A stretch of DNA of 64,000 nt from Lederbergia citrisecunda. Its GTDB lineage: Bacteria > Bacillota > Bacilli > Bacillales > Bacillaceae_C. Shown here one piece after another: positions 17,932-26,299 of the stretch (its first letter is position 1; each line of letters starts with the position of its first letter). A program made the translations under genes and the position numbers. Under the pieces are notes generated by a model. That model had not been told where the DNA came from and made no database searches. It saw nothing but the letters and a program-made list of their open reading frames with translations. The stretch spans positions 3,346,511-3,410,510 of the forward strand of contig NZ_JAGYPJ010000001.1 of assembly GCF_018343695.1 (NCBI RefSeq). The letters are read 5' to 3'.

Positions 17932-18666
17932 GTGAAAATTACTTATCAAGATGCTTTAGCCTATTACGCTATAGATGGGGCCCATCCAGGTGGAATGTCT
18001 CTAACGAAAGAGATTTTAGAAAATGAAAAAATTAACCGCGAGATGATCATCCTTGATGCAGGTTGTGGTACTGGGGAAACATCATCGTATTTGGCAAAAA
18101 CGTTTCGTTGTATGGTTTATTCAATTGATAACCATGAAGAAATGGTGAAGAAAGCCTCGGAAAAATTTTTGAATGAGAGAATTTCTGCTAAGGCAGTAAA
18201 AGGAAGTATTGAGAATATTCCATTTAAAGACAATACTTTCGACTACATCATAGCTGAATCATCAACTGTTTTTGGTAATATTTCTAAAGTCATGAGTGAG
18301 TATTTCCGTGTGCTAAAGCATGATGGGGTATTGTTAAATATTGATATGACAGCAGAACAAAAGTTGTCTAGAAAAGAAAAGGCGGAGTTGATGAAATTTT
18401 ATCAAATAGATGAGATTTTATCTGAGGAAGAATGGCTTATGTCCATTCAAAAGTCCGGATTCAAAAGATGCCAAATCGTAAAATCGGCGTCTATTTTTGA
18501 TGCTTTAGAAGAATATAGTTTTGATGACAATGAAATAAACAATCGTGAAATACCGCTCGAAAATGTAAACCCAGAGGTAGATAGAGTTATACAAACCCAT
18601 CAAAGGTTACTGGTCTCTTATGGAGATAAATTAGGGTATCGAGTTTTTAGAGCGGTAAAGATTTAA
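17932..18666 (+). CDS. Class I SAM-dependent methyltransferase
   Basis: A soluble methyltransferase of 244 aa. Motif I is IILDAGCGTGETSSYLA (residues about 40-56), the acidic end of strand 2 is YSIDNHEEMVKKA, and a motif IV-like segment is FDYIIAESSTVFGNISKVMSEYFRVLKHDGVLLNID. This matches the Methyltransf_11/25 type, which acts on small molecules; the acceptor is unknown. The GTG start is preceded by AGAGGAG at about 10 nt. The gene stands alone with a terminator 60 bp downstream. Confidence 0.85.
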   Translation: MKITYQDALAYYAIDGAHPGGMSLTKEILENEKINREMIILDAGCGTGETSSYLAKTFRCMVYSIDNHEEMVKKASEKFLNERISAKAVKGSIENIPFKDNTFDYIIAESSTVFGNISKVMSEYFRVLKHDGVLLNIDMTAEQKLSRKEKAELMKFYQIDEILSEEEWLMSIQKSGFKRCQIVKSASIFDALEEYSFDDNEINNREIPLENVNPEVDRVIQTHQRLLVSYGDKLGYRVFRAVKI

Positions 18667-18726
18667 AGGTGAATGTCACTACCCATTACCCGAGTATTGT
18701 AGAGATTTTTCAAGAATGAAAGGAGA

Positions 18727-18766
18727 GGCACCGTAAAAAGTATTTGACCAACAACGGTGCCTTTTC
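18727..18766 (+). terminator. Terminator of the methyltransferase gene
   Basis: GGCACCGT pairs with ACGGTGCC, followed by TTTT. Confidence 0.85.
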
Positions 18767-18907
18767 ATAAATAGTCATGTCTTAATGGTGGAAAAACTAG
18801 ATCCGCCAGACATTTTCTCTGTTACTAGGTATGGAAATAGGATATCCTCTTTTTCCACTATACATCGAATACAGGTATTTGTTGTTCTAGTGTCTGATAC
18901 CAATATT

Positions 18908-18961
18908 GAACAGCCCTCTGCTTATTTGCATTGGGCTGTTGACTGTTTGTTAATATTCGTA
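18908..18961. repeat. Duplicated 54-bp lipoprotein 3' end plus terminator (copy 1)
   Basis: 53 of 54 bases match 20269-20322, which covers the stop codon and terminator of the lipoprotein gene. No lipoprotein gene is attached here, although the adjoining codons on the minus strand still read IIKYEY then stop. It is a leftover of a paralogous gene or of a local duplication. Confidence 0.8.
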
Positions 18962-18970
18962 CTTTATTAT

Positions 18971-19010
18971 CACTTGTGGTACGGTTCACTACACCCGCTT
19001 AAGTGGCAGT
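18971..19010 (+). repeat. Dispersed GGTACGGTTCAC repeat, copy 3
   Basis: CACTTGTGGTACGGTTCACT then a CCGCTTAAGTGG inverted part. It lies directly beside the duplicated terminator. Confidence 0.75.
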
Positions 19011-19115
19011 TTTTTGTTTGTAATTATTCCTTTAACAAATGATTCCACCGACTAATAGAATATGAAAAAATTAATCGATATACCTCTACTTTTACCTACT
19101 GAAAATTATCAAATA

Positions 19116-19149
19116 GATAAAAACGCTGAAATATCAATATCCCAGCGTT
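19116..19149 (-). terminator. Terminator of the five-helix membrane protein gene
   Basis: AACGCTG pairs with CAGCGTT, followed by TTTTT on the minus strand. Confidence 0.75.
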
Positions 19150-19187
19150 CTTAATATTTATTATTAAACAGGTATTGTACCACGTCT

Positions 19188-19775
19188 TTAGCTTAGTGAT
19201 ACGGCAGTGTCTCTTCTGTAAAGACTTACACCAAGATAAAAAAGTGCTAAGCCAAGTATTAGATAACTTAGGGGGATTCCTGCTACTGGTACAAACTCAA
19301 AAAATGGTGATACTGCAAGAACTAAACCACCAAGAAAAGGAAGTTTTTTTAACTTCATTATATTAATTCCAATTAAAATTACACCTATAGCATATACAAG
19401 AAAAGAAACGAGCAGCCCTACTATTGATTCGGGAGGAGCTGATAACACATCCGGGGCTACTTTATTGATGTAGGGGTTAATATATAAACCAAGATACTTT
19501 GCTCCAAGTGAAAGTGTTGTACCTGTTACCCCAATGATAAAACTAAAAGTAAGAAACTTTCCGCTCGAATTTAAATGATATAAATAAAGACCGATTAAGG
19601 CAAAAAGAAATAATATTGTCCCGAAATATTCAATGTAAATTGGGATATAATAATGAGCCGAGCTATAGTCTCTTTCGAAATAACCAGAGATAAAAAGTAT
19701 CCAAGCCACAATTAGAAAAATACCAGAAAGTAATGTTAACACACTGTACAGTTTAAAACTTTTTAAACCGGCCAC
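19188..19775 (-). CDS. Multi-pass membrane protein of unknown function
   Basis: A 195-aa protein with about six hydrophobic helices spread over the whole length (first YSVLTLLSGIFLIVAWILF, last IPLSYLILGLALFYLGVSL). No catalytic motif is visible. The layout resembles DUF4386-like or other small integral proteins of Bacillus, but the match is not firm. The GTG start is preceded by AAGGGGGG at 7 nt. A terminator follows closely, so it is expressed alone. Confidence 0.7.
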   Translation of the reverse strand: MAGLKSFKLYSVLTLLSGIFLIVAWILFISGYFERDYSSAHYYIPIYIEYFGTILFLFALIGLYLYHLNSSGKFLTFSFIIGVTGTTLSLGAKYLGLYINPYINKVAPDVLSAPPESIVGLLVSFLVYAIGVILIGINIMKLKKLPFLGGLVLAVSPFFEFVPVAGIPLSYLILGLALFYLGVSLYRRDTAVSLS

Positions 19776-20261
19776 CTGTTTCCCCCCCTTTTGAAAGTAC
19801 CTGAGTTAATATATGTTCAAAAAAATTTGGTTATTACTCAAGATGCGACAAATATTGAATTAAAAAATTCGCTCTGAAAACCAAATCCTCCTATGGTTAC
19901 AAATAGGCCTTCATCCACAGCATTTACTTAGGAAAACCTACAACTTTTCAAAAAACCGACTCTAATGTAAGATTCACCGTGACGCAACTAAATGAGGTCT
20001 ACCCTATAATGAATTTAATAGACATTCAATAAAGAACACTGATAAAAAACGCTATTCCCCTTTAAAGTATTTCTTATACTCTTAAACCTTTATCTTATTC
20101 TGTGTGTGCGAAAATTAAGGGTAACTTGCAACTGGACAAGCTCAAACTAGCACTGCCTATGGGCAAAATAAGCATAATCTCCCTTGTAAATATTGAAGTG
20201 AAAATAGTGCAATTTAGTAATACGGATTATCTACAAACCACTATTGTTTTAACGGTTACCA
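19776..20261. other. Intergenic stretch with one repeat half-copy
   Basis: No credible gene; a 70-codon frame on the plus strand (20102-20314) has no ribosome site and runs into the lipoprotein terminator. It contains the repeat fragment at 19967-19998. Confidence 0.45.
19967..19998 (+). repeat. Dispersed repeat, copy 4 (right half)
   Basis: TAAGATTCACCGTGACGCAA then CTAAATGAGG. It lacks the left CATTTACTTATGG arm but keeps the AAATGAGG right arm complementary to CCTCATTT. Confidence 0.55.
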
Positions 20262-20301
20262 CAAAAATGAACAGCCCTCTGCTTATTTGCATCGGGCTGT
20301 T
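20262..20301 (-). terminator. Terminator of the lipoprotein gene
   Basis: AACAGCCC pairs with GGGCTGTT, followed by CATTTTTG on the minus strand. Confidence 0.8.
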
Positions 20302-20322
20302 GACTGTTTGTTAATATTCGTA
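20269..20322. repeat. Duplicated 54-bp lipoprotein 3' end plus terminator (copy 2)
   Basis: One mismatch in 54 bases to 18908-18961. Here the segment is in its functional place at the end of the lipoprotein gene. Confidence 0.85.
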
Positions 20323-21156
20323 TTTTTCATTATCAATAATGGTATAGCCCTTTCCGTTTTCAATTACAACCATCATGGAATCATTTTTCACAAAGTTCTT
20401 ATTGAACTCAATGTTTTGTTTGTAGATACTTTCCTCTTTGCCACTACCTGTAACCATTCCAATATAGAGTGTATTTTCGTTAAAAACCTGTTTAATCAGA
20501 TAAGTTTCTTCGTTTTCCTTTGTAATTATCTGACTGACATATCCACTTCCGGAAGGAACATACTCAAATACTTTTATTTCCTTGCCATCTACTGAAAAAC
20601 TAGCTTGTAGTGACTCTGTTTTCGTATCGTATTCACCTGAAATCGTCATATTCTGAATTGACTCATCTGGTACATTCATCTCCATGTTGAACGTGCAAAT
20701 ATCGCCTTTCATTTCAACGTGACCTGTACTAACCTGATTCATGATTGGCCCTTCCCAAACATTTTTACCCGTTTTAGGTACTTCCGACAATACAGCTAAT
20801 GGTGCTAAGGTTATATCTGTGCTGAATAAGCCCATCAAAGTGATTGAAGCCATTGGATTTTTTTGCGAGATACTTTCCATCATAGGTTCCAGCATCTCAT
20901 ATGCTTTTCCTTTCACTTCTATATATTGAGTCATTCCAGTGGCAACGGGAGGGGTATCTAAATCTACAAGGTCATCTTTTGGTGAAGGAGGTGTTTCATC
21001 ATCCACTTTTTCCGGCGATTTTCCTTCTTGATTACTCACGGGAGGTGTTCCACCTTTTTCCTCGCTTTTACCACATCCACTAATGGAAAAAAACATTAAT
21101 AAGATCGCCAACATCAAAGAAAATTGTTTTAATAACATTCGTTTTCGTTTAAGCAT
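20311..21156 (-). CDS. Lipoprotein of unknown function
   Basis: A 281-aa exported lipoprotein. Basic KRKRMLLKQ is followed by a hydrophobic core and the lipobox SISGC (Cys near residue 28), then a Pro/Glu/Asp-rich linker of about 45 residues (PPVSNQEGKSPEKVDDETPPSP). The remaining 200 residues contain alternating beta-strand patterns (ISGEYDTKTESLQASFSVDGKEIKVFEY), as in LolA/LppX-like or DUF6612-like lipoproteins, but the family is not certain. The ATG at 21156 is chosen 8 nt after TGGGGG; an ATG at 21162 is too close. Its 3' end has been duplicated 1.36 kb away. Confidence 0.75.
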   Translation of the reverse strand: MLKRKRMLLKQFSLMLAILLMFFSISGCGKSEEKGGTPPVSNQEGKSPEKVDDETPPSPKDDLVDLDTPPVATGMTQYIEVKGKAYEMLEPMMESISQKNPMASITLMGLFSTDITLAPLAVLSEVPKTGKNVWEGPIMNQVSTGHVEMKGDICTFNMEMNVPDESIQNMTISGEYDTKTESLQASFSVDGKEIKVFEYVPSGSGYVSQIITKENEETYLIKQVFNENTLYIGMVTGSGKEESIYKQNIEFNKNFVKNDSMMVVIENGKGYTIIDNEKYEY

Positions 21157-21249
21157 GCACATTCCCCCATTAAAACATGTTATGTTTCCTTATGAGAGTG
21201 AGTGATTATTTTCCACTTTTTGATATCTTATTATGGAAAATCAAAAACA

Positions 21250-21276
21250 AAAAGCCAGCTTAATAATAAGCTGACC
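21250..21276 (-). terminator. Terminator of the acid-sugar operon
   Basis: GTCAGCTTA pairs with TAAGCTGGC, followed by TTTTTG, just after the GntP stop. Confidence 0.85.
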
Positions 21277-21295
21277 TTCTGATGTTAAAACTTGT

Positions 21296-22618
21296 TTATT
21301 TTATAAACATATTTAAGATTAATACACCTGCAAGACCTACAAGGGAAAGAATGGTAACCATTACAGACCATGTTTTGATCGTTTTGCCGATTGAAAGGTT
21401 AAAGTATTCCTTGTAAATCCAAAATCCGGCATCATTCACATGGGAGAAGGTGATACTTCCTGCACCAGCTGCTAAAACCATTAGTTCAGGACTTACACCT
21501 GTAGCCCCAATTAGAGGTGCTGCAATTCCAGCAGCTGTCATTCCAGCTACAGTAGCAGAACCTAACGCAACCCTTAAGATAGCAGCGATAATCCAAGTAA
21601 GAAGCAATGGTGATAATGATGATCCTGTCATGATTTCAATGATATATTTATCAATGTGACTGTCAATTAGCACTTGCTTAAACGCGCCACCACCAGCGAT
21701 AATGAGTAAAATCATCGCAATTCCACTGACCGCGTCTGTAAGAGATTTCATGACTTCCTTCATTTTTCTACCTCGATTGAGACCAAAGGTAAAGAATGCA
21801 AGAATAACAGAGAGTAATAATGCAACATTCGGATTACCAATAAAATCAAAAAATGGCATAATCGCTGATTCAGGCATAAAAATTTCTACAATTACTTTCG
21901 CCGCAATCAGAATGACCGGCATCAAAGATGTAAGAATACTTGTAGCAAATCCCGGCATTTCTTCTTCTGTAAATTCTTTCGGATTAAACAATCCTTTTGG
22001 AATTTCAACTTCCAAATCTTCTTTCTTAAACAGCTTCGTAAATAACGGCCCGCCAATAATAATAGCTGGGATGGCAATGGTAATTCCATATATTAGTGTC
22101 TTACCGATATTTGCTTCAAATACACTCGCAACCGCCGTTGGTCCAGGGTGTGGTGGAACAAAACCGTGCATCGTAATAAGTGCTGCAATAACTGGCATAC
22201 CAACATACAATACAGGCACTCCAGCTGCAGTTGCAATCGTAAATACGAGCGGAATCAAAACAACAACACCTGTTTCAAAAAAGAGTGCGATCCCTACAAC
22301 AGATGCAGTTAAAACTGCCGCTAGTTGAACTCTTTTCTTCCCAAATGCTCGAATAAGTGTTGTCGCAATTCTTTGAGCGCCTCCAGAATCGGTCATCAAC
22401 TTACCGAGTATCGCTCCAAAGATGATGATCATTGTAAGACTGCCAAGTGTCCCACCTAAGCCACTTTGGACAGATGCCATGGCATCGATCGGTGACATTC
22501 CTTCTAGTATACCTACAATTAAAGCAACAATAATTAAAGATATGAATGCGTTTAATTTAAAAACCATCATTAATATAAGTAATAGGGCAACCCCTATACA
22601 AATTGAAATTACCGGCAT
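21296..22618 (-). CDS. GntP-family gluconate/sugar-acid:H+ symporter
   Basis: A 440-aa integral membrane transporter with about 12-14 helices. GMPVIAALITMHGFVPPHPGPTAVASVF is the conserved GntP loop (the HGFVPPHPGP motif), and the C-terminal SHVNDAGFWIYKEYF is also diagnostic. Homologues import gluconate, idonate or four-carbon sugar acids by proton symport. The ATG at 22618 (MPVISICIG) is chosen because AAAGGAG lies 8 nt upstream and the length then fits the family. It is the last gene of the operon, downstream of the aldolase, so it probably brings in the sugar acid that the operon degrades. Confidence 0.9.
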   Translation of the reverse strand: MPVISICIGVALLLILMMVFKLNAFISLIIVALIVGILEGMSPIDAMASVQSGLGGTLGSLTMIIIFGAILGKLMTDSGGAQRIATTLIRAFGKKRVQLAAVLTASVVGIALFFETGVVVLIPLVFTIATAAGVPVLYVGMPVIAALITMHGFVPPHPGPTAVASVFEANIGKTLIYGITIAIPAIIIGGPLFTKLFKKEDLEVEIPKGLFNPKEFTEEEMPGFATSILTSLMPVILIAAKVIVEIFMPESAIMPFFDFIGNPNVALLLSVILAFFTFGLNRGRKMKEVMKSLTDAVSGIAMILLIIAGGGAFKQVLIDSHIDKYIIEIMTGSSLSPLLLTWIIAAILRVALGSATVAGMTAAGIAAPLIGATGVSPELMVLAAGAGSITFSHVNDAGFWIYKEYFNLSIGKTIKTWSVMVTILSLVGLAGVLILNMFIK

Positions 22619-22693
22619 ATTATTTACTCCTTTTAGACAGTCATGATGAAAATTGAATATTATAAGTTCATTAATTGTTTGTGCGTTAAGCAC

Positions 22694-22714
22694 AGCGGGG
22701 GCTAGTCCCCCACT
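22694..22714 (-). other. GC-rich hairpin between aldolase and permease genes
   Basis: GGGGGACTAGCCCCC on the minus strand, with no T-run. It may protect or separate the two mRNA parts rather than terminate. Confidence 0.4.
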
Positions 22715-22724
22715 CATAAACGTT

Positions 22725-23561
22725 TTACTTACCAGAAAATAACTTAATAAATTTAGTCATTACAGGCTCCATAGACTGCTGCATATCTGCCATAACAGTG
22801 GAGAGATGGACCATTTCTCTAGTTTCGAAATACGTTTGTAAATGAGAAACGGCAGCCATGGATACTTCTGTATTCACATTGATTTTACATATTCCAGATT
22901 GTATGGCTTGTCTTACTATTTCATCAGGTGTTCCTGATCCGCCATGAAGAACAAGTGGAACATCAACAACCTGCCGAATTCTTTCTAGAAGATCAAGATC
23001 AATCTTAGGTTCTCCTTTATACATGCCATGTACAGTGCCAATAGCGGCAGCTAAAAAGTCCACACCAGTTTCTGCAACAAATTCTTTTGCGGACGTTGGA
23101 TCAGTTAGTGTGCCATTGCCTTCTTCCTCATCAGAGAAAGCTCCTCTTGCTAAAGAACCAATTTCAGCTTCAACTGATACACCTGCCATGTGAGCAATAT
23201 CTACAATCTCTTTTGTCAGGCGCATGTTTTGTTCAAGATCATATGCTGAACCATCAAACATGACAGATGAAAATCCACAACGAATGGCGCGAATGATTGA
23301 TTCCTTCTCATAAGCGTGATCCAAATGAAGAGAAACAGGAATACTAGCTTTTTCTGCCATAGCTCTAACCATTGCAGAAAACCCTTCGACATCTACCGTA
23401 GGGAAGTATCGTTCCCCTAAAGCAATAATAACGGGCTGGTTTTCCATTTCGGCAACCTTTATAGCTGCCTGTACAGTTTCTAAGCTATATACATTAAACG
23501 CTGCAGCGCCGTATTTTCCTCTCTGTGCATTTACTAAAATATCCTTTGTATCTGCAAACAT
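22725..23561 (-). CDS. Class II ketose/fructose-bisphosphate-type aldolase (GatY/KbaY-like)
   Basis: A zinc-dependent aldolase of 278 aa. Key features are VSLHLDHAYEKESI (catalytic Asp and first zinc His), SVMFDGSAYDLEQNM, the EAEIGSLARG block, AAAIGTVHGMYKG with a zinc His, LVLHGGSGTPDE with the third zinc His, and KINVNTEV for phosphate. Length and motifs fit GatY/KbaY/YqjC-type enzymes that cleave ketose phosphates. Here it follows a DUF1537 kinase where OtnC-type aldolases are usual, so its substrate is probably a phosphorylated keto sugar acid. GAGGAG precedes the ATG. Operators and a cre site lie just upstream, so it may have its own promoter. Confidence 0.88.
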   Translation of the reverse strand: MFADTKDILVNAQRGKYGAAAFNVYSLETVQAAIKVAEMENQPVIIALGERYFPTVDVEGFSAMVRAMAEKASIPVSLHLDHAYEKESIIRAIRCGFSSVMFDGSAYDLEQNMRLTKEIVDIAHMAGVSVEAEIGSLARGAFSDEEEGNGTLTDPTSAKEFVAETGVDFLAAAIGTVHGMYKGEPKIDLDLLERIRQVVDVPLVLHGGSGTPDEIVRQAIQSGICKINVNTEVSMAAVSHLQTYFETREMVHLSTVMADMQQSMEPVMTKFIKLFSGK

Positions 23562-23606
23562 AATGTGCTCCTCAGTTTATGATTAATTAGATGATCATCG
23601 CTGCTT

Positions 23607-23621
23607 TGTGTTCGTTTTCAA
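23607..23621 (-). promoter_or_regulatory. cre site, CcpA catabolite repression
   Basis: On the minus strand TTGAAAACGAACACA fits the consensus WTGNAANCGNWNNCW at every position. It lies upstream of the aldolase gene. Confidence 0.7.
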
Positions 23622-23635
23622 ACACTTTTTTTCTA

Positions 23636-23682
23636 TTCGTATACGAACATACACCATCGTAAATGATGCAGCCGTATACGAA
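23636..23682. promoter_or_regulatory. Two GTATAC-core operators upstream of the aldolase gene
   Basis: TTCGTATACGAA (23636-23647) is a perfect 12-bp palindrome, and CGTATACGAA recurs at 23673-23682. The GTATAC core is shared with the sites in the regulator/operon divergent region, so the adjacent GntR protein is the likely binder. Confidence 0.6.
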
Positions 23683-23713
23683 TGAAATCTTTTAGCAAAG
23701 CGATGAAAATCTA

Positions 23714-25159
23714 CTATTTACCTAATAGTTCAACGGTCTCCTTGAGGGTCGTTTTTGCTCCTACATTTCCAGGGAATATAATGTAAGAAATACCCGGAAA
23801 CTTACTTTCCTCTCCAGTAAACCATACAGGGATACCTGGCTTAATTTGTCCAGCAACAGTCGCTCTCTTAACTTCAAGGCCTTTTGTTCCGATATCACTT
23901 GATGTAATACCGCCTTTAGCGACAATAAACTTGGGTCTAACGTTTAACCTTTGAACGATACTTGTTACTGCATCTGAGATTTGAACAGAAAGCTTGAGTT
24001 CTTCTTCTTTTTTACCTTCACCAAGATCCATTCTTTCCCGTTTTGTATAAATGGCTACTGATTTACCTGAACGAATGAGATTTTCACTTGTTTCAATCAC
24101 TCGGTCTGTTTCAGCTTTAAACTCCTCAGGATGTAAAACGAGATGAACATTAAATTCAATAAACTCAATAAAATCACATTTCTTCAATTCCTCAAGCTGC
24201 TCAGTCGTCTTTTTAACATGAGAACCAACAATGATTAGACCGCCATGTTCGGAATCCTCTTTAATCAGTTCCTCTCTAGTAAGTAACCCTCTTTCACTTA
24301 CTCCCCCTATCACCTTAGTGAGAGCAGCTGCACTTCTGAACATAAAATGCTTGCCGGCTTTCATTGCTTTGATGAGGGAAATGACAAAAATCTCTACATC
24401 TACGTAGTCCACAGCATTTACGACGACCTTGTTGAAATCACTGACTTCAAGTAATTGATTTGTAATCTTTTCTACTTCAAGTGCTCTTAAGCTTTCAAGT
24501 GATATATAGGTTGCATTTTCAGCTTTAAATTCACCATCTGATTTTTCCTCGGCCCATTCACCTAAATGAGACTTTGTATAGCCAAATGTTCTATCTTTCG
24601 CGAATTCCGTTTCTCCAGCCGGCACCAAATAGTCTTCATATTGAACATAGTGAATGTTGTCAACTGTGAAACGGCCGCCTTCTTTGAAAAATGGAATAAT
24701 TACTTCCCCATCAAACTTGGTGTTTGAACCTGATTCGATTGTTTCCTTTAAAACCTCTGTTTCAAGTGGGTAGTGACCACGTAAAGTAGAGTCTCCGCGA
24801 CTAATAATAATAAAATCCTTACCATGCTTTTTCGCTACTTCTAATACATTTTCAGCAATTTCTTTATGTGCTTTTTCCGTTTCAGCTGAAGTAAATCCTC
24901 TGGAGTTTGTTAATATAAAGAACATCGCATTTTGCTCTCCAAAACCCTTCTCAATACTGTCTACTGACCAATCAGTATAAACTGAGATATTATGAACGGT
25001 TTGTACACCAGTAGGATCGTCATCAAGCACAATAATTTTTTTATTCAGATTAGCTAATTCGTTTTTCAACATTTCCTGCACGGCATTTCTATCTACTGCT
25101 GGAATTTTATCGAAAACCTCGTTAACTAATCTTTTATCTGTGCTATTTATCGCGCCCAT
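23714..25159 (-). CDS. Four-carbon acid sugar kinase (DUF1537, OtnK/DtnK type)
   Basis: An ATP-dependent kinase of 481 aa of the DUF1537 family, which phosphorylates tetronate-type keto acids. The N-terminal sugar-binding half begins IIVLDDDPTGVQTVHNISVYTDW, with the diagnostic DDDPTG. ISRGDSTLRGHYPLE is the second signature. The C-terminal nucleotide-binding half includes GLIIVGSHVKKTTEQLE, FIVAKGGITSSDIGTKGL and IIFPGNVGAKTTL. The start lies 2 bp after the dehydrogenase stop, and its AAGGAGAG site overlaps that gene's end, so the two are translationally coupled. Typical partners are LtnD-like dehydrogenases, OtnC/OtnI and GntP; OtnC and OtnI are missing here. Confidence 0.9.
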   Translation of the reverse strand: MGAINSTDKRLVNEVFDKIPAVDRNAVQEMLKNELANLNKKIIVLDDDPTGVQTVHNISVYTDWSVDSIEKGFGEQNAMFFILTNSRGFTSAETEKAHKEIAENVLEVAKKHGKDFIIISRGDSTLRGHYPLETEVLKETIESGSNTKFDGEVIIPFFKEGGRFTVDNIHYVQYEDYLVPAGETEFAKDRTFGYTKSHLGEWAEEKSDGEFKAENATYISLESLRALEVEKITNQLLEVSDFNKVVVNAVDYVDVEIFVISLIKAMKAGKHFMFRSAAALTKVIGGVSERGLLTREELIKEDSEHGGLIIVGSHVKKTTEQLEELKKCDFIEFIEFNVHLVLHPEEFKAETDRVIETSENLIRSGKSVAIYTKRERMDLGEGKKEEELKLSVQISDAVTSIVQRLNVRPKFIVAKGGITSSDIGTKGLEVKRATVAGQIKPGIPVWFTGEESKFPGISYIIFPGNVGAKTTLKETVELLGK

Positions 25160-25161
25160 TT

Positions 25162-26052
25162 TTATACTCTCCTTACCTCAACATTCGCTAGTTTTTCAAA
25201 GTATTGAACAATACCTCCATGGTCATCTGAAGATTTTCCATCGACCTTCAATGCATGGAATATTTCTAGTAATTGACTTGATAATGGCATTGGCACACCA
25301 ATTTCATGAGCAGTTTCTATTACGTTCGTAATATCTTTCATGTTGATATCAATTCTTCCGCCAGCTACAAAGTTACGATCAAGGATTAATGGAGCTTTTG
25401 CATCAAGTACAGCACTTCCTGCTAATCCACCTCTGATGGCCTGATACATTTTTTCAACGTCAATACCAGCTTTACTTGCCAAAACTAATGCTTCAGACAT
25501 AGCAGCAATATTTAAATTAACAATAACTTGATTGGCTAATTTCGCTGTAGTGCCGCTTCCATTTCCGCCTACTAAAGTAACTTCGGTTCCCATTGCATAT
25601 AGAACATCCTTCACCTGTTCAAAAACTTCTTCTTTCCCGCCTACCATAATGGCTAACGTTCCATCTATAGCTTTCGGTTCTCCTCCGCTAACAGGGGCAT
25701 CCAGCATTTCTACACCTTTTTCAGCTGCTAATGCAGCAATTTCTTTGGAAACTACTGGTGTAATAGAACTCATATCGATAATGACGGTTCCTGGTTTTGC
25801 TCCGCTAAGAACACCATTCTCCTCTAAAATGACTTGTTTTACATGCTTGTTGGCAGGAAGCATCGTGATAATTACTTCACAGCTTTCACCAATCATTTTT
25901 GGAGATTCAGCACTAACAGCACCTAACCCAACTAAAGATTGAACTGCTGCTTCATTAATATCGTTAACTGTCACTTGATATCCTTTTGACAATAGATTTG
26001 ATGCCATTGGTTTTCCCATAATACCTAAACCAATAAATCCAATGTTTTTCAT
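25162..26052 (-). CDS. NAD-dependent beta-hydroxyacid dehydrogenase, L-threonate dehydrogenase-like
   Basis: A 296-aa oxidoreductase of the 3-hydroxyisobutyrate/tartronate-semialdehyde reductase family. The N-terminal NAD motif is IGFIGLGIMGKPMASNLLSKGY (GXGXXG). The substrate loop is DAPVSGGEPKAIDGTLAIMVGG, and the catalytic Lys is in GSGTTAKLANQVIVNLNIAAMSEAL. LtnD proteins encoded beside DUF1537 kinases oxidise C2 of threonate or erythronate, so that role is inferred from context; GarR-like reductase activity is the alternative. GGAGGAATAAAT precedes the ATG. First gene of the operon, divergent from the GntR gene. Confidence 0.88.
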   Translation of the reverse strand: MKNIGFIGLGIMGKPMASNLLSKGYQVTVNDINEAAVQSLVGLGAVSAESPKMIGESCEVIITMLPANKHVKQVILEENGVLSGAKPGTVIIDMSSITPVVSKEIAALAAEKGVEMLDAPVSGGEPKAIDGTLAIMVGGKEEVFEQVKDVLYAMGTEVTLVGGNGSGTTAKLANQVIVNLNIAAMSEALVLASKAGIDVEKMYQAIRGGLAGSAVLDAKAPLILDRNFVAGGRIDINMKDITNVIETAHEIGVPMPLSSQLLEIFHALKVDGKSSDDHGGIVQYFEKLANVEVRRV

Positions 26053-26117
26053 ATTTATTCCTCCTCAATCATTATTTTTTTACTATTTTACAAAAATAAC
26101 TCAATATATATTTTCGA

Positions 26118-26132
26118 TTGGAATCGATTGCA
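26118..26132 (+). promoter_or_regulatory. cre site, CcpA catabolite repression
   Basis: TTGGAATCGATTGCA fits WTGNAANCGNWNNCW at every position. It sits about 70 bp upstream of the dehydrogenase start, consistent with repression of the operon by preferred sugars. Confidence 0.7.
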
Positions 26133-26152
26133 GGAATCATTTACGAAAATGA

Positions 26153-26202
26153 TTGTATACTATTTATAAATAATTGTATACATTTTTATTATTTTTGTAT
26201 AC
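26153..26202. promoter_or_regulatory. Three TTGTATAC operator half-sites at 21-bp spacing
   Basis: TTGTATAC begins at 26153, 26174 and 26195. The steps of exactly 21 bp are two helical turns, putting all three on one face of the DNA. The core matches the TTGTATACAA centre of known GntR-family operators. They lie in the divergent promoter region of the regulator and operon. Confidence 0.7.
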
Positions 26203-26299
26203 TTTTTTCGAATAACAATTAATTGATTAACTATCAATTATTTACTTTTTTTGATAAGTTAGTGGTAGTTAGGTTTTGTAGGAAATAGGAGTGAATGAA

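Noticed and set aside
18785-19042. 85-codon plus-strand frame
   Set aside because: It has no ribosome site, runs through the duplicated terminator and a dispersed repeat copy, and has no protein-like pattern.
20102-20314. 70-codon plus-strand frame beside the lipoprotein gene
   Set aside because: Its end overlaps the lipoprotein terminator and duplicated segment; no start signals.
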